Shown here piece after piece: positions 48,090 to 59,290 of a DNA stretch of 64,000 nt. Every line of letters begins with the position of its first letter. The stretch's first letter is position 1. The DNA comes from Kappaphycus alvarezii. Lineage: Eukaryota; Rhodophyta; Florideophyceae; Gigartinales; Solieriaceae. Position numbers and translations under genes: made by a program. The stretch lies in contig NADL03000590.1 in assembly GCA_002205965.3 (NCBI GenBank), forward strand, positions 1,555,001 through 1,619,000. Reading direction: 5' to 3'. The notes under the pieces are model-generated. The model saw nothing but the letters and a program-made list of their open reading frames with translations. It did no database searches and was not told the DNA's origin.

Positions 48090-51000
48090 AAATGGGCCAA
48101 GTAATTCCGATCCGTCATACAAAACTCACACTTTTAAGCACAATGTAATTACGAACGATTTATTTATTTATATATGAAATGGACACGTCTCATAGGTTAC
48201 ATGGACGTTTTGAAGTAGTTTGCAAGGTTATTTTGGATATTAAGGGATACTTTTAATGTAAAAGAGCTACAGTACCTATGTAGAAAGCGGTAGCTCATCA
48301 AGAATTTACTGGTATTAAATGTTGAACTGAGCCTAAAATATCGTTTTACTCGTGACTTCACATCCTTATATGAGAAAGGAATGGTATCTTATCTCGAGAT
48401 TCAAACCATTTTAGGTAGTTGATACCACTTTTCTACCCAGCTGTAATTAACACCAAACATTTTTTGTAGTGGCTTGCTAACTATTTGTGGCTAGAAATGT
48501 AGTTAAATCAATAATAATTGGACCCTATGTCCGAACAGACGTGACCTGTGATAAAACGAAAAATATTATTGTCTGTGTTATTACTAGTCCTCTCTGTTAT
48601 GAGTTTATCATATGCCTAATTTAGAGATAATTTTTTTATTTTCACTTTTCGACATGAACGTAAATAATTCATCGATATTTCAAGATTGTAAGGTTTTTGA
48701 GATTAAAGCAGCACATATTTCTTCATTTAAGCTGTGCGCACCATAACATACTGTATTCTTAGTTTTAATTATACGTATCATTAACAATATTCAGCTGAAC
48801 TGTAAAACGTTTGCTTTTTCATGCATATCTCATTGTATTTTCCTTTGAACATGGAGGTTACCACCTCTAGACATACCTTTTCTTAAAGGAGATGAAAAAT
48901 TTTATGTCCGGTTTTTTAATATGCGACCATTTATTGTAAGAATTATGCAATATTAGCGAAAATTGTACTTGCGCTCTGCTGAGTGCGCTGAAATGTACGA
49001 CTTTTTCAAAAGAAGCTGCCCCTTGACCATTCAAATGAGTTCCAGAAGATAATTTCGCTTTCATGCGGCTATCGATGGACTAAATTACATGTAAGCCAAT
49101 TTAGGTACTTTTGACTTAAGCGAGTACACTACGGTACATAAATTCCTTTGGAGTAATTTTTTGCATATAGTTCTCTTTTTCAAAAGCATACGAGAAACCT
49201 CCAAAAAGTGTTTGAATCATTTTAATCTTGTCATGTGGAGTTCTTACATGTTGTTTTATAGGGTTAAACTATAACCAATTTGATGATAAAACGTTGATCA
49301 CAGGTCCTTTGCGAGACTTATATTGACAGAAAACTTTTCCAATGAAAGGATGTTCGTGTAAAGTCTGAAAATAGTACGAATTTGGTTGTTCTTAGATGAT
49401 AGCTCACTTCAACATGAGATGAAACTCGGTTGAAGAAATACAACCGCAGTTTTGGAGCCTTACAGTACCTTATAGTATACTGTTAGCAAAAATGTAGAGT
49501 GACAGGTCTCGTTTTCCTTGGAGAAACATTACCTTCCCGAGAGTGTATATACTCAAGTTCACGTTAGTTTTCTTCTTTTCAAAATTTATTTTTTAAGTAT
49601 CGTAAAATTATTTTTTATATCTTTATATTACAACACGACGCAGATGACCCTTTACGCTCGCGATTAGGGGAAAAAGATCCTTTTTAGCGATTTTATTCTA
49701 GGAGTGTCTAAGGCTACACTAACTTTTTTGGAATAAACTCAGTTCCACCGGAATCCAATGACTCGTTTATTGATATGCAGTGCAAAAGATACATAATTCA
49801 TCTCTTTTAGCCTTATTCTTTTCTTTTTCGGAGTATTTTAGGGTTTTTAATCATATTGAATCATATATAGGGATCTTTTCTACAATATAATATTCATGGT
49901 TGCAGCTCAACATCCTCGAGGAGGTTCTTTTCCTGTTCAAAATGATACAAAATACATTCTAACTTGGATTCGTGTGCAACAACACTTAGCCCATATTAAA
50001 TTCCTCAGAATCTAGTTTGTTTGTTTTCAATATAGTATATGCTATTTATGAGACGAGTTAACTAATAGGATATCTTAACTATTATATAATGAGAGACTTT
50101 ATGGCTATAATTATTTTAATAACAGTATAAAGGACGTACATCATATTGTCAACCCACCTATACAGCTGAGAAATCATCCTGCGGTAATAAATGAAAGAAT
50201 TTGGACATATTATTCGACCCTTGAGCAGGTAAATATCATATATTTGACTAGGTAAGACAAATAAACATGATTTATTAAGTTAATCTATGACTACGAATAA
50301 ATAAAATTTAAAGATCAATATAACTAACCGTATATATTTCTGATTATAACAAAATATAAAAAAGGACATAAACACCCGCCCTTCTAATTCAGCTACACAG
50401 AAGGCTGATGTCCACATTCACTCTTTTTTGTGATTTTTGTTTTCTTGATTGTAAATTTTGAACCTTTTTCGGCCTTCAATAATATTTTTAATGAATTCTA
50501 ATCACCTTTACCAACCTAAGTCAAAGTAGAACATTTATTTCAGTATTATATTCGAAGTACTGTTTGGTGAATCAACGCTTCATTGTGTTATTACGACTCA
50601 CATCGCAGGTAAAAACGCACTAATTCAAGAATAGGTGCATAAAATTCTGCTCTATAAATACAAAGTCAAACATTTTACGGGATATTATAGGATAAAATTT
50701 CACCTACTCCCGAACAGCTGAATAAAGCTGCTCGAATGGGAGTATTAAAACATAGAACGAGGAAACAAGGACCTTGAAAGTTCTTTTGCATCAGAATAAG
50801 ATTTTAGCACTTTCGGAGAGGTAGTGGTATTTTGGTTGATGGAAGAGGTGTAAATGCGATAAAGGATGCTTTTTGCAGGAAATATATAGATTTATCGAAA
50901 CTTTTGAGAATTTAGACGCAAAGAAAGGTACAATATACAGAGATCTCTTGTTATAAGCAACATATTCCATGGAAATTTTCAATTTGTAATATCACTTTAC

Positions 51001-51399
51001 TGCTCTTAATTAATAATTTGATATGCAGCAAATCTTCTCAAATATGTGCGACTCCAAAATTAATTTACGTAATAATCATTTTATGTTTTTCTGCTTCGCT
51101 TCCATTAGCAACATGCTGTGGAAAGGAATTAAGGTCCTGTGAAAAGCGATAAAAATTTACCAGATGCCCTTCCTTCCCCTCTACAAAACCCTTATGTCCA
51201 AGTTATATTTTAAAGCTCCCGTGAAGCAATTGAAACCACTGCTTTCTGTTCTGGCTCACTGCCATCCTCCGTGTCTAAATAGGCAGTGCTGCGGAACTAT
51301 GGGCAGAACAAATGCTAATGAGCAATAGAGCTTGTCCTCCAGGCCTATCAGATCATGCTGGAATTTGTCTACAATTAGTTCCACAAAACGCTTTCATTC
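48090..51399. other. AT-rich DNA, no gene recognised
   Basis: One minus-strand frame at 48867-49064 starts MKAKLSSGTHLNGQGAASFE and is GC-richer in its first 30 codons, followed by a GTACAA that could be a donor. It is too short to judge. Nothing else stands out. Confidence 0.3.
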
Positions 51400-51839
51400 T
51401 GGTACGTGTTCGGCCAGAAGCGATGTGACTCACACGAATGCACTGCTCTATATTGTAACTGTTCGGTCCTGAGTGGTTTACCTAGGTCTGTCGTGATCAG
51501 TACACCTACATTCAGCTATCAATTTGGTGTACATTGACAAGTGTCCGAGTTGACGGCGTCGGGTTCCCGAAATGTTGGGGGAGAAACTGTTTAGACTGGA
51601 ACTACCCAGCTGCTGTCGACAATTATAGTCCTATCTGTTACCCAGTTTGTAGTTGAACGTTTCTTAGACAACTGGAAGACGTTAGGCGATGTCAACGCCT
51701 GGTTTCGGGATATAAATCCACTCTTGCCTCGCCTTGACACAGGCAGAAAAAGGGCAAGGGAGAACTACTTGGTCCCCATCGACTCGCCTCGCCTCTCCAG
51801 TTCTTTATCCCTTGTGTCGTCAGGCTACAGTACCCATTA
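51400..51839 (+). repeat. 5' LTR of gypsy element 2, probably truncated
   Basis: It matches 57542-57855 closely at both ends but holds about 126 extra bases in the middle (about 51545-51670, between GACAAGTG and CTGGAAGACG). If the true 3' LTR begins at 56817, this copy lacks the first 720 bases or so. The U5-like part with GCTACAGTACCCATTA leads into gag about 100 bases later. Confidence 0.65.
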
Positions 51840-51945
51840 AGGGACTTTGAGTGTTTCCGAGAAGAACATTGTACCTTAGTTTGCGGCTCAAGGAGCGGTG
51901 ACCCGGCCCTTTACTACGGAAATTGCCCATTTTTCTTCTTGCGCC

Positions 51946-52810
51946 ATGTCCGCGAACAATATAAGCACCGTCATCGCGCCTCAGCTGAAGTCTGTGATGA
52001 GCGGGAGTCTCCTCCAACTCGATCTGGAATATCAATCCTATATCAGCAAAGTGTCGGAGTTCAACGAAGGTCGTCCGGAAGCGCAACGAATTCGGGCCGC
52101 CAGTATCAATCCATGCGTAGAGGCAGAGCTATTTCGTTCTATGGTTATGTGAAGGGCATTCCCAGATATTTATAATGTCACGCAGCTAACTCAGGATATC
52201 CTGAAGACATGGATTCAAGGCAAGGGCCGTATTCCCGTCAAGGAAATGGATGGTCAGGTTTCAGATGCTTTGCCAAGGGTCAAGTTCTACCCCAAGAGCC
52301 ATTCTGCCGTTCTTTAAATCCGTGACCACAGATCTACACCGAAACAGGGTTGGCCATGTTGTCACAGATGCTCCGAGGACCATAATGGCTCAGTCTAAGA
52401 AGCTGGAGCCTCGATTACTTCGAGACAAGATTCACTCGCAAATGCGATATTGGACTGAGGATCAACGGAAAGATTTCCCTTTCTTTATTGAGAAGGTAGC
52501 AAAGACGTATGTCGACGTAGCAAGCTACGCAGATATGGAGTCTTCTGCTCATGAAAAGAGCGAAAAGGGCAATGACAAGCCCAAGCGCGGCAATAAGCAG
52601 AGCAAGGACAAAGGAAATTCCGGTTCTGGGAATAGGAATGATGGACAAAAAGAACCGAACAACACGTCCAAGTCCAAGCCGAAGAGGCGCAAGTCAATGG
52701 AATGGTCGGACCCTTGCCTGAATAACAAATATGATAATAAGCACTGTATCAAGGATAGTAAGATCACACTAGACAACGAGATGAAGCGACTGCTTGATAA
52801 GTACCATTAA
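51946..52810 (+). pseudogene. Gypsy 2 gag
   Basis: The natural start is probably the ATG at 51946 (MSANNISTVIAPQLKSVMSG). The frame reaches a TGA at 52150-52152, reads on, and shifts near 52290 into the frame that ends at 52810. There it has DKIHSQMRYWTEDQRKDFPF and a Lys/Ser-rich low-complexity stretch (EKSEKGNDKPKRGNKQSKDK). It ends with DPCLNNKYDNKHCIKDSKIT, a zinc-knuckle remnant. It forms the particle shell. Two or three lesions are present. Confidence 0.65.
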
Positions 52811-53165
52811 AGTAAGAAGAAGGCGAAGATGGGCCGGTCCGCTGACGTCAGGCAAAGACCCCTTGGAGATGGACGTTGGAAAGTTCCTTCTGAATGACTC
52901 TGTGGATACCATTGCTCTCGGTGACTACGGTGCCGACGAATCGGCTCTCCCACGTAACCTACTCGAACAACTACAGGCGCCTGGGAAAAAATCTCAGTCG
53001 AAGGTTTTGACAACACAATTGAACTGTCTCCAGCTGTAAAGCTGGATTTCCCTGCCATTACAGCCTCCGCTAAAGGCTTGTTCAACATCACAGTCTGCCT
53101 ACCCCATGGACCTTACGGCTCCGCAAGGTGAATTTTGTCATAGTTGATCAGGAAATGGACGAAAT
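52811..53165 (+). pseudogene. Gypsy 2 protease, N-terminal part
   Basis: The frame 52794-53039 contains VDTIALGDYGADESALPRNL, a DxGAD catalytic loop with Y in place of the usual S or T, then LLEQLQ. After a shift the reading continues with TASAKGLFNITVCLPHGPYG and NFVIVDQEMDE, the strands before the flap end. It stops being coding exactly where the solo LTR begins (53166). Confidence 0.6.
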
Positions 53166-54178
53166 TGTAGTGCAATTGGCACACATACTGTACTGCCATC
53201 GGCAGAGCTAATTTTGTGATCTTTTTTGATCTGATTCACTGCTACCAGCAGGCACTGTACTGCCACAAAAGAAAATTGCCCTTACTGTACAGTACAGTAA
53301 GGGCAATTTTCTTTTGTGGCCTACTATTATTTTTGGTACTGTATCCTCACCCGATGGGGCTTGAAGGCTTGCAATCTGGACCACTAGGCCCCCAAATAGG
53401 ACCTCATATTTTTGCAAGTGAAAGGCACCTATTGGGCCAAGTGTCGACTTTACTTATCTCTAACTTGGCTGACCCTAACCTCACTCACCCCGCCGCTCTA
53501 GATAACCCTAACCTAGTTAACTAGTATTTATATCTACCTGGCAACTAGGGCCCCAGATTAAACAGCTACCCCGGTGTTGGCTCTATACTTGACTCCCAAC
53601 TTTCGCCTTTGCAGAAACCTCGCCAACGGCAACTTTGGCTATAGCCACGTTTATCCGCCCGGGTCTCCCTTTCTATTCCCCCCTCTCTACCCAACATTAT
53701 ACTACCCCTTTTATTGTTTGCTTGTGATATTTACTCACGCTTGGCGCCCCTGATTCCGGCGTCTATATACAAATAGGAACTTCAATGTTGTCGTTGGTGA
53801 CAACATCCTTATCTCCCAAGGAGATAATCAGCACAGCTGACCCAATACTACATCTTCTTTGTCCTGTATTACACACCTGGTGTCTACGGTTCTTTGGAAT
53901 CGATCCATACCAAGTTTCTAGCATTCCGCGGACCACGGTCCGGCCTTACAACCCGGAGGACAAGTATACCGTCCAGCCGCCCAAGGAATTACCCTCGCTC
54001 TTCCAACCTCAGTTCTCCTCGCCGTTGGCGAGCTGTGCTACTGCATCGCAGGTTGCTTAAAGAGAAAGAGGGACAGCGAACACCCTGTGAGTCTTCGTGT
54101 GTGTGTGTTGGATTTCTCATTGTCTGACGGTGTTCCGTTCCTAGACGAGAAGAACTGCGCACCGCGCATTGCACTACA
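53166..54178. repeat. Solo LTR inserted in gypsy 2 protease
   Basis: 1013 bases start TGTAGTGCAAT and end ATTGCACTACA, an 11-bp perfect terminal inverted repeat. They are flanked by the perfect 5-base duplication GAAAT (53161-53165 and 54179-54183). The TG..CA ends and 5-bp duplication identify an LTR of another family. Removing it and one GAAAT would put the protease back into one reading frame, which confirms the boundaries. A TATA-like TCTATATACAAA lies near 53763. Open frames inside it (53216-53524, 53785-54060) are therefore not genes. Confidence 0.85.
53263..53319. repeat. 57-base perfect palindrome
   Basis: Arms of 28 bases beginning CCACAAAAGAAAATTGCCCT are exact reverse complements around one central base. 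The centre is TACTGTACAGTACAGTA. It lies inside the solo LTR, about 100 bases from its left end. Confidence 0.9.
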
Positions 54179-54439
54179 GAAATACTCCTAGAACGTCCAC
54201 TTCTCGAGTGCCTGGGTTTTAACCTTGACGCACACTTGGCCAATGTCCGTTACAAGTTCAACGACGCAGACATCAGCCAGCTACTCTCCTCTGACGAGAG
54301 CGACAACAACGTCGACCCTGACGGTCTAAAAGCTTCTGTCTTCGAGCCCTACAGTGAGTTTTGGTACAACGAAGGAGAGGAAGGTCCAATTCCTTTTCCA
54401 GAATCCGCGGGGGCTAATATTGGAATGGACAAGGAGTAG
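54179..54439 (+). pseudogene. Gypsy 2 protease end and linker
   Basis: Right after the LTR the frame resumes with the protease ILLxRPLLE-type block and CLGFNLDAHLANVRYKFN, then an acidic linker ending at the stop 54437-54439 (DGLKASVFEPYSEFWYNEGE). This linker type also precedes RT in gypsy 3. The ATG at 54236 is internal to the old polyprotein and not a real start. Confidence 0.6.
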
Positions 54440-54463
54440 TATATTCAAGTTGCGTTTCAATGT

Positions 54464-55302
54464 ATGATTGAGAAGGCTGTAAACAACGGAATCTCTTCCA
54501 AAGGTCAACAGCGATGCAAGGCGATGTTCAACAAGTTTCGCGATGCCTTTCGTATCAACCTGGAAGCGGATCCGCCCGCGAGAGTGGAACCGTTCAGGAT
54601 TAAGCTCAAGCCCAATCATAGGCCAGTACACGCAAAGCAACGACGGTACCCTCCCCCACAGCATGCGTTCATTAGTGCAACTGTCATGGAGTTGGAGGCT
54701 GTAGGTGCAATTCGACCAAATCCGCAGGCAAGATGGGCAAGCCCTGTCCTCGTAGTACCAAAGCATGGAACGGAGAAATTCAGTTTCAATGTTAACTTGA
54801 GAGCACCAAACAGGGAGACCGTCCTATAGCTTCCGCCATGCCAGATTTGGAACAGTTGATCCAGCCGACAGCTGGTAGCCAAGTGTATGCCAAGATGGAT
54901 ACGTGTCACGCATACTGGCAACTGCCGCTGCACAAAGACTCACATTATTGTACGTCTATCCAGTCACCCATTGGAGTATACACACCTCACCGTCTCCTGC
55001 ACGGACAGACCGATGCCGGTAATCATTTTCAGGGAGTCGCTTCTCCCATCTTTTCCTCTGCTATAGACAGAGTAGCACAGTGGCTTGATGATTTCCTACT
55101 GCACGCACAGTCTGAAGAACAGCTACTCAAATACTTGGAACTATCCCTGAAGCAGTGTAGAGAATACGGTTTGAAATTGCAAGCTAGGAAGTGCGAACTT
55201 TTTCTCAAGGAGGCTACTTTCTGTGGGAGGGCTATTAATTGGAATGGTGTTCGGTATAGCTCTAAGGACCTTGACACTCTACTGAGCATGCGCAAACCGT
55301 AG
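54464..55302 (+). pseudogene. Gypsy 2 reverse transcriptase
   Basis: The frame 54464-54829 has KPNHRPVHAKQRRYPPPQHA, GAIRPNPQARWASPVLVVPK and FSFNVNLRAPNRET. After a TAG and a shift, the frame 54838-55302 has QVYAKMDTCHAYWQLPLHKD (first catalytic Asp), then VAQWLDDFLLHAQSEEQL (LDDF in place of YxDD) and CELFLKEATFCGRAINWNGV (thumb). The blocks and spacing are those of Ty3 RT. Confidence 0.75.
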
Positions 55303-56424
55303 TTTGCTTGCGATCTACAACAATTTTTGTGCGCGACCAACTGGATGAGAAACTTCATTCCGGAATACTCACGAATCATAGCACCTCTGCATGCCCTCGT
55401 AGCGAACTGCTACAAAATAGCTGGAAAGAGGATCAGGCGCGCCGTGCGGAGCATTTCATTGACTGGAATATGGGGGAAGGTACATGACACCGCCTTCAGA
55501 CAGATCCAAACTCAAGTAGCCCAGTCAATTCAGCTCCCCTACCCCAAAGTTGGACATCGCCTTTGCCTGCTCACGGACGCTTCTGAAACACATTGGGCGT
55601 CCGTCTTAAGCCAGATCCCTGAGAGTGACATGGAACTGGACGTCGAAGAGCAGAGGCACGAGCCAATGGCTTTTCTATCCGGAGCTTTCACCGGCTCCTC
55701 TGCGAATTGGGGCATTGTCGAGAAAGAGCTTTTTGCTGTAATTGAGTCAATGACAAGACTAGATCATTACACGGCTGCCGATGAAGTCTCACTGTTCACC
55801 GACCATGCCAATCTCACTTACATTTTCGACCCCCACGGAAGGAATCCTTTTATTTGCCGTCATACTGCTAACAAGCTCCTTCGATGGACTCTGAAACTGA
55901 GAGCGTATCGCTACGTAATCGAGCCTCTTTCAGGTCAGAGAAATGTGTGGTCTGACATGCTTACTCGATGGGCTGTCAAGGCCCGGAACAAGGTCAAGCC
56001 TGCCAAGATTTCACGTCTATTCTTAGCGCCCATCTCGCAGGAGCGTACAGAAGAGTATGAATGGCCAACCAGAGAAGATATCGCTAAGGCTCAATGTGAA
56101 TCATCCGAGAAACCACCAAAAGGATTCGAGAGACGAGACGGTATAATCCAGGAGGTTAACAATGTTTTATTGATTCCAAATGGCAAGGACATCCTCCAAC
56201 TGCGAATTGACATAGCGGCACACACGGCAAGGGGAGGACACGGAGTAATTTATGTTACCAATAGGATTGTGCGGGAGCATTTCCAGTCGGCATCTATGTC
56301 CCAAGACGTGGAGATTTTTGTCAAGTCGTTTTTACCTTGCTTTTGCGCAGCAACCGGTAAGGTAGTACCTCGTTCCATGGGTCACGCATTGCATCCCTTA
56401 TCGTGTAACCAAGATCTTTTGTGA
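55303..56424 (+). pseudogene. Gypsy 2 RNase H and integrase N-terminus
   Basis: The 365-codon frame at 55327-56424 is the longest in the window. It begins in the RT connection (LCATNWMRNFIPEYSRIIAP), then RNase H (LLTDASETHWASVLSQIPES, AFTGSSANWGIVEKELFAVI, FTDHANLTYIFDPHGRNPFI), the connection to integrase (DMLTRWAVKA) and the HHCC zinc finger (IAAHTARGGHGVIYVTNRIV, FVKSFLPCFCA). It then ends abruptly after GHALHPLSCNQDLL. The catalytic core that should follow is missing. Confidence 0.75.
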
Positions 56425-56437
56425 CTACCTGTTTGAG

Positions 56438-56770
56438 GTGTCGCACCTGCCATCCAAGAAGACCTCTGTGGTGCATGGGACTCGTCTGAAGTTCTTCTGG
56501 AACAAGAGTTTCAATGTAACGACTGAGTGTCTTGGGCAGATCGCTTTTCAAGATGGTGAGTATTGTGTCGTTGAGTCTATTCTGGACATTAGGATGCAGG
56601 ATAGTTTGCCTCAAGTTCTCGTCAAATGGAATGGATTCGACGATGAGGAGCCCGACTGGGAGGACTTAGACGGCATGCGCGAAGACGTCCCTGGTTTGAT
56701 AGACAATTTCCTGAGCGAGTTCAAGGAGACAGGTACGCCAGCGCAACGACGTATTACGAAGCACTACTGA
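56438..56770 (+). pseudogene. Gypsy 2 integrase tail with chromodomain
   Basis: The reading starts inside the integrase C-terminal module (VSHLPSKKTSVVHGTRLKFF) only about ten bases after the previous stop, so about 250 residues of core are deleted. It ends in a chromodomain: GEYCVVESILDIRMQDSLPQ, VLVKWNGFDDEEPDWEDLDG and DVPGLIDNFLSEF. The aromatic and acidic positions are well kept. The stop is TGA at 56768-56770. Confidence 0.7.
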
Positions 56771-56801
56771 GGAATACAAACGACCAACTTCGTGCCTTGC
56801 C

Positions 56802-56816
56802 GGTCGTGGGGGACTG
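56802..56816 (+). promoter_or_regulatory. Polypurine-like tract before 3' LTR
   Basis: GGTCGTGGGGGACTG lies just before TGATGTGCCC. Its G-rich run is the best candidate for the plus-strand primer and supports an LTR start at 56817, not at 57542. Confidence 0.4.
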
Positions 56817-57855
56817 TGATGTGCCCAAATTCGCACACGACAAAAATCTAGATGAGGACCATGATTGTATACAGTATCGGAATTGGGAAGATATTTTTAC
56901 AGTTTTTGAATTTGCAAGATATTTTTAATTTGGGTGAGTGTGGCAAATTCATCGGTTGATTTTTTTCATTTTAGGACACGCTGTCATAGTAGATGTCAGT
57001 ACAGTTCCAGGTTGTGGGTGATACTACAAGTAGCTCTGAAAGGTCTATATAATGGCCACATCAATTCCCACCCCTGGCCGATGGGTGGCTGGCATGGGTA
57101 TGGCACCTAGATATTTACCTTGAGGAAATATCTCCTAATAGTCTCTCTGGTTCACACGATTACCGTGAATGCATTTTGTGGTTATTAGTATGTTTGTTGG
57201 AGACTTTTGGGGTAGCCAAAAGTCTATATAAGCCGAGTAAACTGCTTCCTTTAGTGGAGGTGAAGCAAGTTGGCAGACAACTTCAAGCCAAGTCCCGAGT
57301 AGTAGGAAGTTGAGAGTCAACTTCAGACCCAAGAAAACTTTTTCTTACGCTAGTCGCAGAGCGTCGGTGGTAGACCCTGCCCCTTTTATACTTGCTTGTA
57401 GCTTCCTCAACTCTCTTCTATATACACTCCCTTTTGTTCGTTCAACAATACCACGGCAGCACTTTTGTCGCTCGCAACACCTCCTTCTCAGGGTAATTGG
57501 TTCTGAGGATCTCTTCCCCCGCCGATTTACCCATATCAGACTGTTACGTGTTCGGCCACAAGCGATGTGACCCACACGGATGCACTGCTTCAGATTGCAA
57601 CTGTTCGGTCCTGAGTGGTTTACCTAGATCTGTCGTGATCAGTACACCTACGCTCAGCTATCAATTTAGTTGCTATTGACAAGTGGCCTGGAAGACGTTA
57701 GGCGCTGTCAACGCCTGCTTTCGGGATATAAATCTACTCTTGCCTCGCCTTGACACAGGCAGAAAAAGGGCAAGGGAGAACCACCTGGTCCCCATCGACT
57801 CGCCTTGCCTCTCCGGTTCTTTATCCCTTGTGTCGTCAGGCTACAGTACCCATCA
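56817..57855 (+). repeat. 3' LTR of gypsy element 2 (about 1.04 kb)
   Basis: From TGATGTGCCC after the polypurine-like tract to CCCATCA, giving TGATG..CATCA ends. A TATA-like TCTATATAAGCC is at about 57220. Only its last 314 bases (57542-57855) match the 5' copy at 51400-51839. The alternative is that 56817-57541 is ordinary 3' untranslated DNA and the LTR is only 314 bases. Confidence 0.5.
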
Positions 57856-58195
57856 CCTTCATCTAATATTTCTTATTAATATGTCTGAACTGCCCCTGAT
57901 CTCTCTAGTGAATGTTTCTAATAAACTGACTTATGAGGGATGAATGTGGGATAGAACTTTTTTCGCGCCAATGAGATAAGGGTTTGTCGGAGGTTCTTTC
58001 GCCAATCGTGCTCAAGGAATGAAGCCCATTTTTATCCGGCCCAACTTTCAAGCTATTGCTCATGTTAGTTTCATAGCTATTGAGGGAGCGTCATGGGCTT
58101 CACCGTTGACTCGTTAGTTGAATACTGTAAGCATTAAGTCAGTTTATGCGATCCATGCACTGTAAATCTAATTTCTTGTACGTAGCAGGGGTAAC
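57856..58195. other. AT-rich spacer
   Basis: Nothing recognisable lies between gypsy 2 and the LINE fragments. Confidence 0.4.
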
Positions 58196-58720
58196 GTTTG
58201 GGGAGATAATGTGGGGTGATTTAATATTTGAAAGATGTGGTCGGTTGTGCCGGCAATATTCTACTGGGTTACCAATAGGGGGGGGAATTGGGTAAAATTA
58301 GGTTTACTTGAATGGGTTGGTATACTTAATTTTCCGGCTAAGAGCAATCGCAAACTAGGACTACTGTAAGCAGGGTAACCACTTACTGTACAGTATACGG
58401 TATACCCGCAGAACGGAGGTTCTCTGGAATACACTGTATACACAATTTCAAGTTGCGGCCAAAGTGTCGCTCAAAACTCCTTCCAACAAACAACTGGCGT
58501 TATTCTGGACGAGTCTCGCCGCGTGACGAGCGAATTGGTTGGTTTACTGTGAGTAATGGAAAGGTTGCCAATAGTACCTTTTAAATTTCCCTAAAAAGCC
58601 AGCTCAAGGCCGCCCAGCAGACAAGCTGTGTTGTACATTACGGCCGCGACAGCGTGCCTCTGTGTAAGTACCGCTCGGATCTTACCATATGCCTCCATGT
58701 TTCGGTGGTTTACTTAAATT
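58196..58720 (-). pseudogene. LINE C-terminal fragments with 3' UTR
   Basis: On the minus strand 58600-58700 reads RHAVAAVMYNTACLLGGLEL, and 58490-58560 reads FARHAARLVQNNASCLLEGV. Both are versions of the RHAA..NAxCLL end of the LINE-type protein. The leftmost part has ACCGACCACATCTTTCAAAT, the shared 3' UTR. The sequence AGAACGG..TTCTCTGGAATA at about 58410 recurs at about 58808, so two copies are partly in tandem. An ACTGTACAGT motif is at 58385. Confidence 0.45.
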
Positions 58721-58789
58721 TTTGGGCAAATTGGACGTTGCCGTATATACAATTTTCCTGATAAAGGCAATAGAGGCCTAATTGGAGTA

Positions 58790-59290
58790 GCTGCTGACAT
58801 ACCCTAAGAACGGATATTCTCTTGAATATATATACGTTTAAGTTGTGGCCTTAGATGCCGCTCAAACCCTCTTCCAACAAAAAACAGGTGTTTTCTGAAC
58901 AATTCTCGCCAAGTGACGAGCGAAAAATATTTGCCGTGCATCAGCAATCGAAACGGCTGTCCGTGCGGCAATTCCAGTCGCCACCCGTTTGGCGAAGTCC
59001 CGGGCAATCGGGAACCAGGCCCCCAACGTGGAGAGTGGAAGGGCAATGAAGCGATCCCCAGGACCCTTTGAAAGTATCAAGTCGGCAAAGCGAGTGCCCT
59101 TGCCAAGGAGAGTATGATTAACGGGCTTCAGTGGGCATCGCGCCAGAGAGGGGAGGCGAGCGGGGGTCAAGGGATGATTGACGGTTACTTCATAATAGTC
59201 TGAGCTCCCGTTCTCTCCAAAGGGAAATTTTTGGATATCTTTACGGTTGGAAGATATATTCGATCTATCTAAATTTTTCCCGACTACCAC
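58790..59290 (-). pseudogene. LINE C-terminal fragment
   Basis: The minus frame 58862-59290 (142 codons) has YYEVTVNHPLTPARLPSLAR, GTRFADLILSKGPGDRFIAL and PLSTLGAWFPIARDFAKRVA, then ARHLARIVQKT. The pattern HPLTPAR..K..F..L....FIALPLSTLGxWxPxA is that of LINE-type RT C-termini and parallels the copy at 19905-20480. The frame shifts near the end. The plus frame 58855-59049 is a shadow. Confidence 0.5.

Larger units (their letters stand above)
51400..57855 (+). mobile_element. Ty3/gypsy element 2 (chromovirus type), with nested solo LTR
   Basis: In plus orientation it carries a 5' LTR remnant, gag, protease (split by a solo LTR), RT, RNase H, integrase zinc finger, a chromodomain, a polypurine tract and a 3' LTR. 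The integrase catalytic core is deleted. Direct repeats at the ends (51400-51839 and 57542-57855) define the outer limits. Flanking CATTC and CCTTC could be a degraded duplication, but this depends on which LTR model is right. Multiple stops are present. Confidence 0.8.

Noticed and set aside
53490-53520. CCCTAACCTAG-like runs resembling telomere repeats
   Set aside because: Only two or three irregular units occur, inside an LTR.
53216-54060. Frames of 91-102 codons within the gypsy 2 gap
   Set aside because: They lie inside the solo LTR bounded by GAAAT duplications and have no domain.
56817-57541. A separate nested solo LTR at the 3' end of gypsy 2
   Set aside because: No second terminal duplication is seen, and the polypurine-like tract before 56817 is better explained by the start of the element's own 3' LTR. 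It remains possible.
57345-57575. Minus frame of 76 codons
   Set aside because: It overlaps the 3' LTR of gypsy 2 and has no similarity to any family.
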